DNA from: CAVSRC01 sp963743015
GTDB lineage: Bacteria; Pseudomonadota; Alphaproteobacteria; Rhizobiales; Kaistiaceae
Direction: 5' to 3'
Length of the DNA stretch: 64,000 bases
Assembly (NCBI GenBank): GCA_963743015.1
Contig: CAVUOD010000018.1
Location: 1-64,000, forward strand
Shown: in pieces, positions 45,811 through 56,279 of the stretch
How the letters are laid out: each line of letters begins with the position of its first letter
Position numbering within the stretch: the stretch's first letter is position 1
Position numbers and translations under genes: made by a program
The notes under the pieces: model-generated
The model's input: the letters and a program-made list of their open reading frames with translations, nothing else
The model's database searches: none
What the model was told of the DNA's origin: nothing

Positions 45811-46011
45811 ATGGCGCTAGGTCCCTCGCGAGCGAATTTTAAGGCCCGTCCGGTCAAGGTCGGTGACGGCTGGTACGTAAGGGTAACCTGGGACAATGGC
45901 CGCACTGCGGACGTGCCCAATTTTGCGAACGAAGCCGATGCCGAGCATTGGATCAAGCATGAAGCTGATGCCTGGCTGGAAAAGCGTCACACAGGAAGCC
46001 ATGACGAATAG
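45811..46011 (+). CDS. Small conserved-looking protein, unknown
   Basis: The protein has 66 residues, from MALGPSRANFKARPVKVGDGWYVRVTW. It ends HWIKHEADAWLEKRHTGSHDE. The compact beta-hairpin-like front and the aromatic helix resemble short conserved proteins of Hyphomicrobiales, but no named family was recognised. It stands between the ndvB relic and groEL, on the other strand. Confidence 0.5.
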   Translation: MALGPSRANFKARPVKVGDGWYVRVTWDNGRTADVPNFANEADAEHWIKHEADAWLEKRHTGSHDE

Positions 46012-46180
46012 GCGCACAGGCGCCCCCGCGACCTGAACCGGTGCGCCAGGCGCATGGTCGATCTGGCGCCTGGCGAGGCCGACGACCGCAAGCCGACCCC
46101 CGGGGGCCGGCCAGCTCCCCGGGGGACGGTCTTTCCTTGCCTTTGCGAGAGTGGCGGGACCTGGAGGTCCATGCCGCCAC

Positions 46181-46204
46181 CGAAGTCGGGCTTGCCCGAC
46201 TTCG
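46181..46204. terminator. Strong hairpin behind groEL
   Basis: CGAAGTCGGGC and GCCCGACTTCG are perfect 11-bp arms with only TT between them, 26 bases after the groEL stop. It lacks a U tract, so termination is plausible but unproven; RNA stabilisation is another role. Confidence 0.5.
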
Positions 46205-46229
46205 GCAGGGAACAGGATGGGCGCGCGGA

Positions 46230-47867
<1,638 letters not shown>

Positions 47868-47918
47868 GGCCGTTGTTCCTTGAATTCGGAAAGGGGGACT
47901 TGAGGCGCGCTGGCGCCG

Positions 47919-48233
47919 TCAGGCGGCCTTGCGGCCCGCGGCCTTGCCTTCGATGACGCCCATGACGTCGGACTCCTTCATGATGAGGAGATCCTCGCCG
48001 TCGATCTTCACTTCGGTGCCGGACCACTTGCCGAAGAGGATGCGGTCGCCGACCTTGACGTCGAGCGCAACCAGCTTGCCGGCCTCGTCGCGGGCGCCCG
48101 GGCCCACGGCGATGATCTCGCCCTCCTGGGGTTTCTCCTTGGCGGTGTCGGGAATGATGATGCCACCGGCAGACTTGGCTTCGGCGTCGATTCGGCGAAC
48201 CACGACACGGTCGTGGAGAGGTCGGAACTTCAT
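47919..48233 (-). CDS. groS: 10 kDa chaperonin
   Basis: The protein has 104 residues, from MKFRPLHDRVVVRRIDAEAKSAGGIIIPDTAKEKPQEGEII; KVGDRILFGKWSGTEVKIDGEDLLIMKESDVMGV is the end of the cap. It starts at 48233, and the longer frame to 48296 would run into the CIRCE region. It closes the GroEL cavity. A CIRCE element lies 57 bases upstream. Confidence 0.97.
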   Translation of the reverse strand: MKFRPLHDRVVVRRIDAEAKSAGGIIIPDTAKEKPQEGEIIAVGPGARDEAGKLVALDVKVGDRILFGKWSGTEVKIDGEDLLIMKESDVMGVIEGKAAGRKAA

Positions 48234-48289
48234 CGGTGTCTTCCTTCTTGGGGGCGCGCCCGCGTCAGCATTTATCCAGGGGAGGCCGG

Positions 48290-48316
48290 TTGGCACTCTA
48301 CGGATGAGAGTGCCAA
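48290..48316 (-). promoter_or_regulatory. CIRCE operator of groESL (HrcA site)
   Basis: TTGGCACTC, nine bases, and GAGTGCCAA form the CIRCE inverted repeat, here a perfect 9+9+9 arrangement with TTGGCACTC in place of the more usual TTAGCACTC. It sits between the -10 element and groES. HrcA repressor would bind it and release it on heat shock. Confidence 0.93.
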
Positions 48317-48326
48317 TTTGGCTTTG

Positions 48327-48354
48327 ATTTATGTTTTCTGCGCGGGGCTGTCAA
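48327..48354 (-). promoter_or_regulatory. groESL promoter
   Basis: On the minus strand TTGACA (48354-48349), a 16-base spacer and ATAAAT (48332-48327) resemble a housekeeping sigma promoter. CIRCE begins 11 bases downstream, so repression is by blocking the start. Confidence 0.7.
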
Positions 48355-48587
48355 GCCAATTGTAAAATATTGTTTTGTATAATCTATATAAAGCCGACCT
48401 AAAATTCGCGATTCCCGAAATATTTATCTCCGGCTTGTAACTATAAACTCTGCCATTACATAAGAAAAGTGTTGCCGGCGGGCAAGATCCAGCAGAAAAA
48501 AAGCCGACGCGCCGGCAGAAGCGTAGGCCTTGCAGCACTTTCACGGGGCGGACCGCGTTTTTCTTGGGCCCCAACAGGACGTCGAAA

Positions 48588-48872
48588 ATGAGCCTCAACT
48601 TTCCGAATCCAAGCCGCAGCTACGATCCCGTTTCGCGCCGCATCCGTTTCTGGGGGCATGACAGCGCGATGGAGGTGCGTTTCTTCCTGGAGGAGAATGC
48701 GATCTTCATCCTCTATCCAAAGACGCGGAATACCGAGGAGGCGATCCTGGCGGCTTTCGACGCGGCGCGGGAACGCATCTTCGCCGTTGCGGTCAAGGTC
48801 TACGCGCCCGGCCAGCATCGCAGCTTCTACACGCTGGCCAGCGATCAATTTGCGCGGGTCGCAACGGCATGA
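48588..48872 (+). CDS. DUF1488 family protein
   Basis: The protein has 94 residues from MSLNFPNPSRSYDPVSRRIRFWGHDSAMEVRFFLEENAI. ILAAFDAARERIFAVAVKVYAPG closes it. The motif order matches DUF1488. Its function is unknown. Its stop overlaps the ATG of the next gene by four bases, so both are translated together. Confidence 0.8.
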   Translation: MSLNFPNPSRSYDPVSRRIRFWGHDSAMEVRFFLEENAIFILYPKTRNTEEAILAAFDAARERIFAVAVKVYAPGQHRSFYTLASDQFARVATA

Positions 48873-49141
48873 CGACCCGGGCAATGGTCAAGACCGTGCG
48901 GTTCACGCAACCGTTCCGCCTCGGCGGGATCAGCGGTGTCCTGCAGCCCGGTGACTATGACGTCACCACCGACGAAGAGCAGATCGGCGGCATGAACGTG
49001 CAAGGATGGCGACGGCTTGCCACCACGATCCAGATCTATCGCGGCAGCGTCACGCAGAGCTACACCATCGACCCGATCGACCTCGAGGCAAGCCTGATGC
49101 GCGACGCCGGTCTGACCGTGGGGCCCGCTGCGGAAGTCTGA
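48869..49141 (+). CDS. Small protein of a paralogous pair, unknown
   Basis: The protein has 90 residues, starting MTTRAMVKTVRFTQPFRLGGISGVLQPGDYDVTTDEE. MTTRA...VRFT...F.L is shared with the end of the next gene, at 49567, where VTTRATVRRVTFTRRLKLP reads in frame. It is a conserved short protein of unknown role that often follows DUF1488 in similar contexts; that is an impression, not checked. It overlaps DUF1488 by four bases. Confidence 0.6.
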   Translation: MTTRAMVKTVRFTQPFRLGGISGVLQPGDYDVTTDEEQIGGMNVQGWRRLATTIQIYRGSVTQSYTIDPIDLEASLMRDAGLTVGPAAEV

Positions 49142-49284
49142 GGTGACAGGGCCGGCCGCCCCTGTGTCTGCGCGCCACCAGGGTCCACGCCGCGACATTC
49201 TCGGTAAAGCAGCCGTTGGCCTGCGGCGGAAGCCGCCGTTCTTCGCCGGCCCGGTTCGACGGCATGACGCCAGGAAGGAATGAC

Positions 49285-49671
49285 ATGGACAGGCAACTCT
49301 ACGCGATCGGACAGATCGTCAGTGTCGCGCTTCGTTCGCTGTCCGGACCTCGGACGAAGGATCAATTCCGGATCGTTCGTCGCTACCTGATGAGGAACCG
49401 GGCTGCCCTGTACCATGTCCGCAGCGTCGTCGATCGCAGCCAAAGACTGGTGCCGGAGGACGAGCTTGGCAATCGTCATGCCGAACTTCTTCGATCGTTC
49501 GAACCACCCCAGCAACGTCTTGCAGCTCTTTCCCCAGGTCGTGCGCTTCGATCGCACGGTGAGGCCGTGACGACGCGGGCAACCGTCCGGCGGGTGACCT
49601 TCACCCGGCGCTTGAAACTGCCCAACATGGATCGGCCTTTTCCGCCGGGCATCTGGTCAAATCGAGATTGA
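49285..49671 (+). CDS. Hypothetical protein, probably a fused remnant
   Basis: The protein has 128 residues from MDRQLYAIGQIVSVALRSL, with AGGAAGGA ahead of the ATG. The first 62 residues, ending DRSQRLVPEDELG, look like a small gene of their own. From 49567 the frame reads VTTRATVRRVTFTRRLKLPN, a truncated copy of the 90-residue protein at 48869 that breaks off after PPGIW. The two pieces may have been joined by deletion. Confidence 0.45.
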   Translation: MDRQLYAIGQIVSVALRSLSGPRTKDQFRIVRRYLMRNRAALYHVRSVVDRSQRLVPEDELGNRHAELLRSFEPPQQRLAALSPGRALRSHGEAVTTRATVRRVTFTRRLKLPNMDRPFPPGIWSNRD

Positions 49672-49788
49672 CCGGGAGGCGAGGCCCCCAGATTTCACTG
49701 GCTGCTGGCGAACAGCCGTGAACAAGTCGGCGTCAGGAATCTCAGAATTGCTGGAGTTTCTCGACCGTTCGCGGGTGGGGGCGAACGA

Positions 49789-49810
49789 AAAAATGGTGCC
49801 CAGGAAAGGA
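49789..49810. repeat. Island left attachment site
   Basis: Five A plus TGGTGCCCAGGAAAGGA repeat the tRNA-Leu end at 59701-59722 without mismatch. The next bases differ, TTGG here and CTCG in the tRNA. Confidence 0.85.
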
Positions 49811-49976
49811 TTGGCCTTTCAGCACCAAAAGCCGTTGATATCATTAAGCTTTTCGTCGCTGGTCCTTTGAGCTGTGTAACATACGTGTGTTACTAGTCTC
49901 TCAAGCCCATTTAGTGGGGCTGCAATTCGGCTTCCTAGCGACCATCAAGAAACGACAATTGGTGATGCCGAAACAA

Positions 49977-51644
49977 TCACACCGGCCACGTTTTGATTGC
50001 GATTTTTGCGAGTTTTCTCTGGCGGTCGGCAATTTCCGCCGGAGTCCAATCCGATGCCTCGCCCAACTGTTTCGTCAGGGCGTACGGCGAGCTTGCGAAG
50101 TATGGCTTCTTCGCGTCGAACACCGCGCTTTTTGCGGTTGAGTTATCGCTCGCCTTCATCAGGCAGAGGTTTCCGATGCGCCGGTAGTACAGCTTGACCT
50201 CATCCTCACTGAACTGCGGCCAGTTACCGCCGGCTTCTCGGGCAGCACATGCTCTAGGTTTATGCTGCTCCGATCATCGTTTGGGATGTGCCAAGGTTCG
50301 GGGTCGTCAGCGGCCGAGAGTTCCATTGACCGAAGATAATATCGAGCAAGCTTCTGATTGGAGACGGTGGCACTTTCAAACGCTGCCGTGAACCTCCCGT
50401 CCGATGGTGTTAGGGGCTTCAGGTCGGCCTTCAGTTCCGAAACCGTCGTTAGTTCGCCGGCAAACATGTTATGAGCCGCATTGGCTAACCCTTCTTCCAC
50501 GCTGCCCGTCCGGGTGCTGCTTGCGATCATCAATCGCACGGACAACGAAACGCAAAACCGGAAAGCTTCTTCGGCGTCCCTTCCAGAAAGCCGATTACCA
50601 ATCGCCAACATCAAAGGACGAAGTGGCTTTATGCTGAAGAGATTAAGAACCTCTACTGCACGGCGCGTAGCCATTGAGTAGTCATTCCATTTGGCATGTT
50701 CGGGATTTTGTGTGGCCACGTATCCGTACAACAATGACTCAAGTTGTGACGTGAAAGTGATACGGCTGCGGGGCCTTTGCCAGTTTTTGGACGGCTTATA
50801 GATTGCCTCTCGGACGAACCCACTGATTAGCGTAAGGGCGTGCCTTAGGAATGTAATCGTGGTGTCATCGTCTTCTACAGTCTCAAGCGCTCCGCGCATA
50901 AACGCCCATTTTTCCTGCACTTCACCAAGGCGCTCTTTAGATCGACCAAATAGGTAGTTCTTCACTAGGTCAGATTGCGAGGTCCGAAGTCCTCTGTCGT
51001 TAAGCGTTTCAAACATGCGGTAGGCATCTGCGTCATTGGGAACACGCAGGAGAACAGCAAGAGCCCGCAACTTCATGAATGTGATCCACCGATTTAGAAT
51101 GTCTCCATGGTCCTTTTCATCAAAGCCCGACACGACATTGGCTACTTGCTTTGCCGCCTCGCCAAAAGCATCGTCAATCAATTGATGAGACGGTTTGGAA
51201 ACGGTGGGCAGAGGTTGAAGGCCGGTTAATCGTGCCCGAAAGTAATCGTTGTCCGCCAAGTTGAGGCTCAAGCGCGGAACTCTTGCGCGACTTGCTCGAT
51301 CAATAACTGTCAGGAACTCGGGAGTTGGATAGATACTTAGCTATGAGTGGTTCCTTGGCGCGAAGGTAGTCGCGGATCGCAGACAACATAATAGCCGTTG
51401 TTGCGAGACGCTGCTGACCGTCCACCACCTCTAGCACGCCGCCGGAGCGTGGGATGGTGACGATGGTCCCGAGGAAATATGTCGTGTCCCCTCCAGAAAT
51501 CGCCTTGGCTAAATCCTGAAGGAGCGTCCGGACCTCTTTTGTCGTCCACGAGAACTCGCGTTGATTAGGGGGAACTGCCAGTTGGTTTTGCCTCAGAATG
51601 CTTGCTAAGCCGAGCTGAGCAAAGCCGATTTCGCTTTCAGCCAT
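49977..51644 (-). pseudogene. DUF262/DUF1524 (GmrSD-like) gene with two frameshifts
   Basis: The start MAESEIGFAQLG is at 51644. VPPNQREFSWTTKEVRTLLQDL and VVDGQQRLATTAIMLSAIRD are the DUF262 ParB-like nucleotide domain. The frame changes near 51,315 and continues with VPRLSLNLADNDYF. NLEHVLPEKP is the DUF1524 HNH-like nuclease motif; here a missing base near 50,230 shifts the frame again, and GGNWPQFSEDEVKLYYRRIG continues to 49977. The two shifts cancel, giving 555 codons. GmrSD-type proteins are Type IV restriction enzymes that attack modified phage DNA. Confidence 0.75.
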
Positions 51645-51994
51645 TTTTGCCCCTTTTGCGGACCTGCGCCGCTGGATGCGCGGCAGTTTCCAACGCTGCA
51701 ACCGTAGTTCGAATGCCACGTGAGAACAACGCGCCCTCCTTGTGGTCTGACTGCGATTAACAGGGGCTCGCATATCGATCCTCCGCTGCTGTCGTGTGTC
51801 TTTCAGCGCCGGCAATGCCCGCCGAGGCTCTTTTGGTGTTCCGAAAACCCCTGCTCGACGTGGTTCGCCGAAGGCGCTGTTTTCGGCCCCCTGCAACTCG
51901 CGCAAACGGTGTTCCGTAACCATTAGTATGTTGAACATCAACGCCTGACGCCCTACACTCTCACCATCACAAAAGCACATGATGGGAGAAACCG

Positions 51995-52624
51995 ATGGGC
52001 AGCAGCGCCAAGCGGAAAGCGAAACGAGTCGCCCTGTACGTCCGCGTCAGCACGGCAGAGCAGAACACTAAGAACCAGCGCACGGAGCTTCGCGAGGTAG
52101 CCGAGCGTCACGGCTGGGAAGTGGTGAAGGTGTTCGAGGACGCCGGCATATCAGGTGGGAAGGGCAGGGAGGAACGTCCCGGCCTAGATGCCCTCCTGAA
52201 GGCCGTCACGCGCCGCGAGGTGGACCTTGTGGCCGCATGGGCGGTGGACCGGCTCGGAAGGTCACTAACGGACCTACTAGGGCTTCTCACAGAGCTACAC
52301 GCCAAGGGCGTCGATCTGTACCTCCATCAGCAGGGTCTCGATACCTCCACGCCCTCCGGCCGGGCAATGTTCCAAATGATGGGAGTATTCGCCGAGTTTG
52401 AGCGTTCGATGATCCGGGAGAGGGTCATGGCGGGTCTCGCACGGGCACGGGAGGAAGGCATCAAGCTTGGCCGCCGGCCGCTGGAGGAAGCGGACGCCAA
52501 GAAGGCCGCTGCGGTCAGGGCAATGTTGGCGGAAGGGACCGGCATCAGGAGGATCGCGAGGGAGCTTGGCGTGGGCGTGGGGACAGTGATCCGAGTCCGT
52601 GATGCCAGGGGCGTGCCCACCTAG
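51995..52624 (+). CDS. Small serine recombinase (resolvase/invertase)
   Basis: The protein has 209 residues. VALYVRVSTAEQNTKNQRTEL has the catalytic serine in YVRVST, and WAVDRLGRSLTDLLGLL with FAEFERSMIRERVMAGLARARE are the conserved resolvase helices. A C-terminal helix-turn-helix, GTGIRRIARELGVGVGTVIRVR, ends it. It may resolve or invert DNA inside the island. The last 48 codons recur as a fragment at 54493. Confidence 0.93.
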   Translation: MGSSAKRKAKRVALYVRVSTAEQNTKNQRTELREVAERHGWEVVKVFEDAGISGGKGREERPGLDALLKAVTRREVDLVAAWAVDRLGRSLTDLLGLLTELHAKGVDLYLHQQGLDTSTPSGRAMFQMMGVFAEFERSMIRERVMAGLARAREEGIKLGRRPLEEADAKKAAAVRAMLAEGTGIRRIARELGVGVGTVIRVRDARGVPT

Positions 52625-52760
52625 CCGCGCGGCGAAACCAATTCCGCCATCATGAGCATACGGGTGGGGTATGGGGGGAAATCCGAGTTCACTCGCCGGG
52701 GTATACGCACACAAATCTGGCGCCGGATTTTGAGTTCGATCCGGCCGTTCGGTTCAGCAG
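52443..52760. repeat. Resolvase-tail repeat, copy 1
   Basis: The stretch covers the last third of the resolvase gene and the bases after it, including GGGGGAAATCCGAGTTCACT and a GATCCGG end. A diverged copy is at 54490-54965. The pair brackets the serine hydrolase gene. Confidence 0.7.
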
Positions 52761-53237
52761 GCCGGAGGCGCTAGGTCTGAACCTCAAACAGCCTCTTGAC
52801 GGTGGAGGTTCTTGTCACGAGCGGCTTTGAATGGGCTCTTGGTACGATCCCACCTACCATGACTAAACGCCTGTCTTCTCGGTTGATCACAGGAATGGTG
52901 CCTCCTAGGTGAACTTGCGAGGCGGGGTCGCAGTCCGAAGAATTTCGGTTGACACCTCCAAATGCGGGAAATACGAGCGGCAAACTCAGACGGGATGGGG
53001 AAGGTGCGGTCAATGCCTAACTCAGCAATGTCACTGCGCATCGCTCACTGGCGGGACATCTTCGCATTCTGGCTTGGTTGATGGTGATCGCATTTATAGG
53101 CGTTTTGGCGGTCATGGCCTCCCGGCAGCCTGTCGCCGGTTTCGCCAAGAAGATATTCATTGTCTTCCGAGAAGCTTGGTTGCTTCTAGCGTCGGATAGC
53201 ATCTGTCGCGCGGCGGGCGGTACCGACGCAATCCTTC

Positions 53238-54437
53238 ATGACCGCGCGCCCGGTTCCAGTTTGTCGGTTGGTGCTTGACGGTCTGCCTATGGGCTTACTG
53301 ACAGCAACACGCCTCGGCCGCTATGTCTTATGGAACCGGCCAACAAATTCAGATCATCGCCGCTTTCCGGGCGTTCCTTTGCAACCATCGGCGACGCCGT
53401 TCGAATTCGAACCGGCGGAGAGGCCCGCAGAGTTCGGTGCGATCACCATACGGCACCGACAGGGGTCAACGTCGGCTCCACTAGAGGCCCTGCTAGACCA
53501 GACGGGCACGACCGGGCTCGTCATCATCGCCAGGGGCAAGCTCGTTTACGAGCATTATGCCAATGGTGGCTCTCGCGACGCGGTCCATCGTTGCTTCTCG
53601 GTGACCAAGTCCTTCGCGTCCGCGCTGGTGGGCATTGCCATCGGAGAAGGACGGTTGTCCGGTATCGACCAGCCGATTTCCGAGCATCTGCCGGAATTCG
53701 CGGGCCGCCCGACGGGCGAACTGACGCTTCGCCATCTCCTCGAAATGCGCTCGGGGATCCGGTTCGTCTCGGGGCCGCAACCCTGGTCGGACGACGCCAT
53801 CTGCTACTTCTCGCCCGACTGCCGTGCCGCAACCCGCCGCGTGCCAATCACCGATCCGGTAGGAAGCTTCTTCCACTACAACGACTACCATCCATTCCTT
53901 GTCGGCATGATCCTGGAACGGGTCATGGGCGAGCCGGTCGGCCAGACCTTTGAGCAAAGGCTCTGGCAGCGCATTGGCGTGCGTCATCTGGCAAGCTTGA
54001 CGATCGACAGCACACGCAGCGGCTTCGTTCATCTTGAGAGCGGCCTCAACGCGACCGCCGTGGATCTTGCGAAATTCGGCCTCCTCTACCTCAACCGAGG
54101 ACGGTGGGAGGATCAACAAATCGTACCGTCCGAATGGGTGCGCTCAAGCACTGGGCCTGAGGGCGCTCGGCGGGATCGCGAGTGGTTCCGATATTACGAC
54201 CGCCTGCCTTGGGGCCGGGTCTTCGCGTCGGGCAAATACTTCTACAAGCACTTCTGGTGGGGACATGAGGTTGGCCCGGACGAGCATGACTTCTTCGCCA
54301 TGGGCGCTCTCGGCCAGCACATTTACGTTTCGCCAAGGCACGAGGTGGTCATCGTACGCCTCAGCGAACGCTTCCCGAAGGGCATGTGGTGGCCACCCGT
54401 GTTTCGACAGCTCATCGAGCAGCGTTTGCAAGGGTGA
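53238..54437 (+). CDS. Serine beta-lactamase-like hydrolase
   Basis: The protein has 399 residues as read from 53238. CFSVTKSFASALVGIAIGEG carries the catalytic SxxK, FFHYNDYHPFLVGMILERVMG the YxN, and FFAMGALGQHIYVSPRH replaces the class C KTG/HxG loop. It belongs to class C beta-lactamase/esterase relatives. No signal peptide is obvious, but a hydrophobic segment, MVIAFIGVLAVMAS, is encoded in another frame at 53078, so an N-terminal frameshift is possible. Function may be esterase or peptidase. Confidence 0.8.
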   Translation: MTARPVPVCRLVLDGLPMGLLTATRLGRYVLWNRPTNSDHRRFPGVPLQPSATPFEFEPAERPAEFGAITIRHRQGSTSAPLEALLDQTGTTGLVIIARGKLVYEHYANGGSRDAVHRCFSVTKSFASALVGIAIGEGRLSGIDQPISEHLPEFAGRPTGELTLRHLLEMRSGIRFVSGPQPWSDDAICYFSPDCRAATRRVPITDPVGSFFHYNDYHPFLVGMILERVMGEPVGQTFEQRLWQRIGVRHLASLTIDSTRSGFVHLESGLNATAVDLAKFGLLYLNRGRWEDQQIVPSEWVRSSTGPEGARRDREWFRYYDRLPWGRVFASGKYFYKHFWWGHEVGPDEHDFFAMGALGQHIYVSPRHEVVIVRLSERFPKGMWWPPVFRQLIEQRLQG

Positions 54438-54492
54438 CCGGAGGTTACCTGACAAGGCGAACCGTACCAGGTGAGGTTTCCCTTCTGGCCGG

Positions 54493-54705
54493 GAGGAAGG
54501 CGTCAAGCTTGGCCGCCGGCCGCTGGAGGAAGCTGACGCCAAGAAGGCCGCTGCGGTCAGGGCTATGTTGGCGGAAGGGACAGGCATCCGGCGGATAGCA
54601 AGGGAGCTTGGCGTTGGCGTGGGGACCATGATCCGGGTTCGTGACGCTGACCATGCCAGCCGGCCAGATGAGGACGTAACAATGCGCCCTGAGACTGGCG
54701 TTTAA
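54493..54705 (+). pseudogene. Resolvase 3'-end fragment
   Basis: EEGVKLGRRPLEEADAKKAA and GVGVGTMIRVRDADHAS are nearly the same as the last third of the resolvase at 51995. The catalytic half is absent. The frame has its own stop at 54705 after DVTMRPETGV, so the tail differs. It lies just after the hydrolase gene and is a duplication scar. Confidence 0.8.
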
Positions 54706-54719
54706 TTCTCCCGGTACGA

Positions 54720-54780
54720 TTTGACCTAGAAGGGTCTCGAAGCCGCTCCTGAGCGGGAGGGATACCTTCTGGGGCCTATC
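54720..54780. repeat. CCGCTC/GAGCGG hairpin unit, copy 1
   Basis: CCGCTC, CT, GAGCGG make a perfect 6-bp hairpin inside a block that ends TTCTGGGGCC. The second copy at 58150-58215 has CCGCTC, TT, GAGCGG and TTCTAGGGGCC. About 70 per cent identity by eye. Confidence 0.6.
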
Positions 54781-54987
54781 AGAGGAGCTTGCGTGGACGC
54801 CGGAATGGCGATCCGCGTCGGTGATGCTGATCGGCGCGTCAGCTAGGAGCGTTCCTCCCCCTTGGAAGGGCACCCGGGGGCACGGGGGGAAATCCGCGTT
54901 CGCTCGCCGGGATATTTCCCCACACAAGTCTGACGCTGATTTTCAGATTGATCCGGTCGGCAGATGATGGGGTTGACTCATAATATA

Positions 54988-55012
54988 TGACATGTCATTG
55001 CATGACACGTCA
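54988..55012. promoter_or_regulatory. Tandem palindromes, probable MarR operator
   Basis: TGACATGTCA (54988-54997), a perfect 10-bp palindrome, and TGACACGTCA (55003-55012), an imperfect copy, lie five bases apart, 36 bases before the hydrolase start. The MarR gene downstream is likely to bind here. Confidence 0.6.
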
Positions 55013-55047
55013 CGTTAATGAGCAAATCGAGATGAGGAGATCAACCA

Positions 55048-55779
55048 ATGGCTTTTCCAACCATCATCGCCATTCCGTGCCTTTCCGGCGCCCCGTGGGA
55101 CCTCAAGCAGTTCGGCCCACTCAAGGACTATCCCATGGAGACTCTGCGCCTATCGGAGGTCCACAAGGACATCGAGGCTCACGCTACGGACGTGCTGATA
55201 CAGGCAGAGCGCCATAAGTCATTCATCCTCGTGGGCGACTCGTTTGGCGCCCAAGTTGCCATTGCTGCCGCAGCCCGCCGGCCGAAGGGGCTAGTAGGGC
55301 TTGTCATCTCTGGTGGCTTCGCCGCCATGCCGGTGGACAACATCGTCACGCGCCTCAAGATCGAAGGGGCACGGTTCCTGCCGGGTGTCCTGTATCAGAA
55401 GCTCGTAATCCCGATGCACGGTGCGGCACTGGCTTCACGCTTCGATAGCGAGGGTGACACCGGATGGACGGAGAAGCATTCGATGAAGCTATTCCGGGAG
55501 AACACGACGTGGCAGGGCTACGTGCGGCGCACTCAGGCGGCCCTTCATGCCGACTATACGGCCAAGCTCAAGGATATTGCCGTGCCGACCCTCATCCTCA
55601 CACCTGAGGACGATACGCTGATCGGCCCAGAGGAGGCTCATGTGCTGCGGGAAGGCATTCCCGATGCGACTGAGGTCGTTCTGGAGCAGACTGGTCATAT
55701 GTTCCGGCTCAGCCATCCCAAGCGGTATGCTGAGGCGATCCGCGACTTCTTCGCGGTCGAGGAGCGTATGGCCGCATGA
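55048..55779 (+). CDS. Alpha/beta hydrolase
   Basis: The protein has 243 residues. FILVGDSFGAQVAIAAAARRP has the nucleophile elbow G-D-S-F-G, VPTLILTPEDDTLIGPEEAHVL the acid aspartate and LEQTGHMFRLSHPKRYAEAI the catalytic histidine. It cleaves an ester or a similar bond; the substrate is unknown. MarR gene 55776 overlaps its end by four bases. Palindromes at 54988 lie in its promoter region. The pair resembles a self-regulated detoxification unit. Confidence 0.88.
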   Translation: MAFPTIIAIPCLSGAPWDLKQFGPLKDYPMETLRLSEVHKDIEAHATDVLIQAERHKSFILVGDSFGAQVAIAAAARRPKGLVGLVISGGFAAMPVDNIVTRLKIEGARFLPGVLYQKLVIPMHGAALASRFDSEGDTGWTEKHSMKLFRENTTWQGYVRRTQAALHADYTAKLKDIAVPTLILTPEDDTLIGPEEAHVLREGIPDATEVVLEQTGHMFRLSHPKRYAEAIRDFFAVEERMAA

Positions 55780-56234
55780 GCCCAGAAGAGGAACTCCGCT
55801 TTCTGATCCTAGGAGCGCAGCGGGAAGGGAACTGTATCTTCGCGGCCCTTCTCGCCCCGCTCGGGCTCACGCCGTCTCAGGCAGAGGCGCTTCGTGTTCT
55901 GCAAGATGCTGGCTCCCTGTCTCTGATTGGATTGGGAAGCCGGCTCGTCTGTGAGGGTGGAAGCCCAAGTCGCTTGGTATCGACTGTCGTTGACAAGGGC
56001 TGGGTAGAACGCAAAGAGGACCCCAAAGACCGCCGATTGGTCACCTTGAGGCTAACCAAGAGCGGCACTCACCTGGCTCGTCAGGTTCGTAAGGTCGAAG
56101 ACCAACTTCATGGCTGGATTGGCCAAAAACTCGGACCGCAGGAAGTAGGCACCGCAGCAAGGGCTCTGCGTTCCCTGCTCGCCGATACGAGCGCCGGAAA
56201 GGCGGTGGCCGAGAGGCTGGCTGGTGATCTTTAG
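55776..56234 (+). CDS. MarR-family transcriptional regulator
   Basis: The protein has 152 residues with a winged helix: LGLTPSQAEALRVLQDAGSLSLIGLGSRLVCEGGSPSRLVSTVVDKGWVERKEDPKDRRLVTLRLTKSG. The wing residues DPKDRRLV are typical of MarR. It would sense a small molecule and release the tandem palindromes ahead of the hydrolase gene. Confidence 0.9.
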   Translation: MSPEEELRFLILGAQREGNCIFAALLAPLGLTPSQAEALRVLQDAGSLSLIGLGSRLVCEGGSPSRLVSTVVDKGWVERKEDPKDRRLVTLRLTKSGTHLARQVRKVEDQLHGWIGQKLGPQEVGTAARALRSLLADTSAGKAVAERLAGDL

Positions 56235-56279
56235 CAGTGCGACAACCGTCTATTGCGGCCGGCGGGGGCGGGCGCGGCG

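Larger units (their letters stand above)
54490..54965. repeat. Resolvase-tail repeat, copy 2
   Basis: It matches copy 1 at 52443 in the coding part and again near GGGGGAAATCCGCGTTCGCT. Between these a hairpin-bearing insert (54720-54780) has its own near-copy at 58150-58215. Confidence 0.65.

Noticed and set aside
52771..53013. Minus-strand frame of 80 codons between the resolvase and hydrolase genes
   Set aside because: No motif, weak start and several alternative frames nearby; not enough to call a gene.
53078..53278. A 66-codon gene with a hydrophobic start before the beta-lactamase-like gene
   Set aside because: It overlaps that gene and may be its frameshifted N terminus; the evidence does not separate the two readings.
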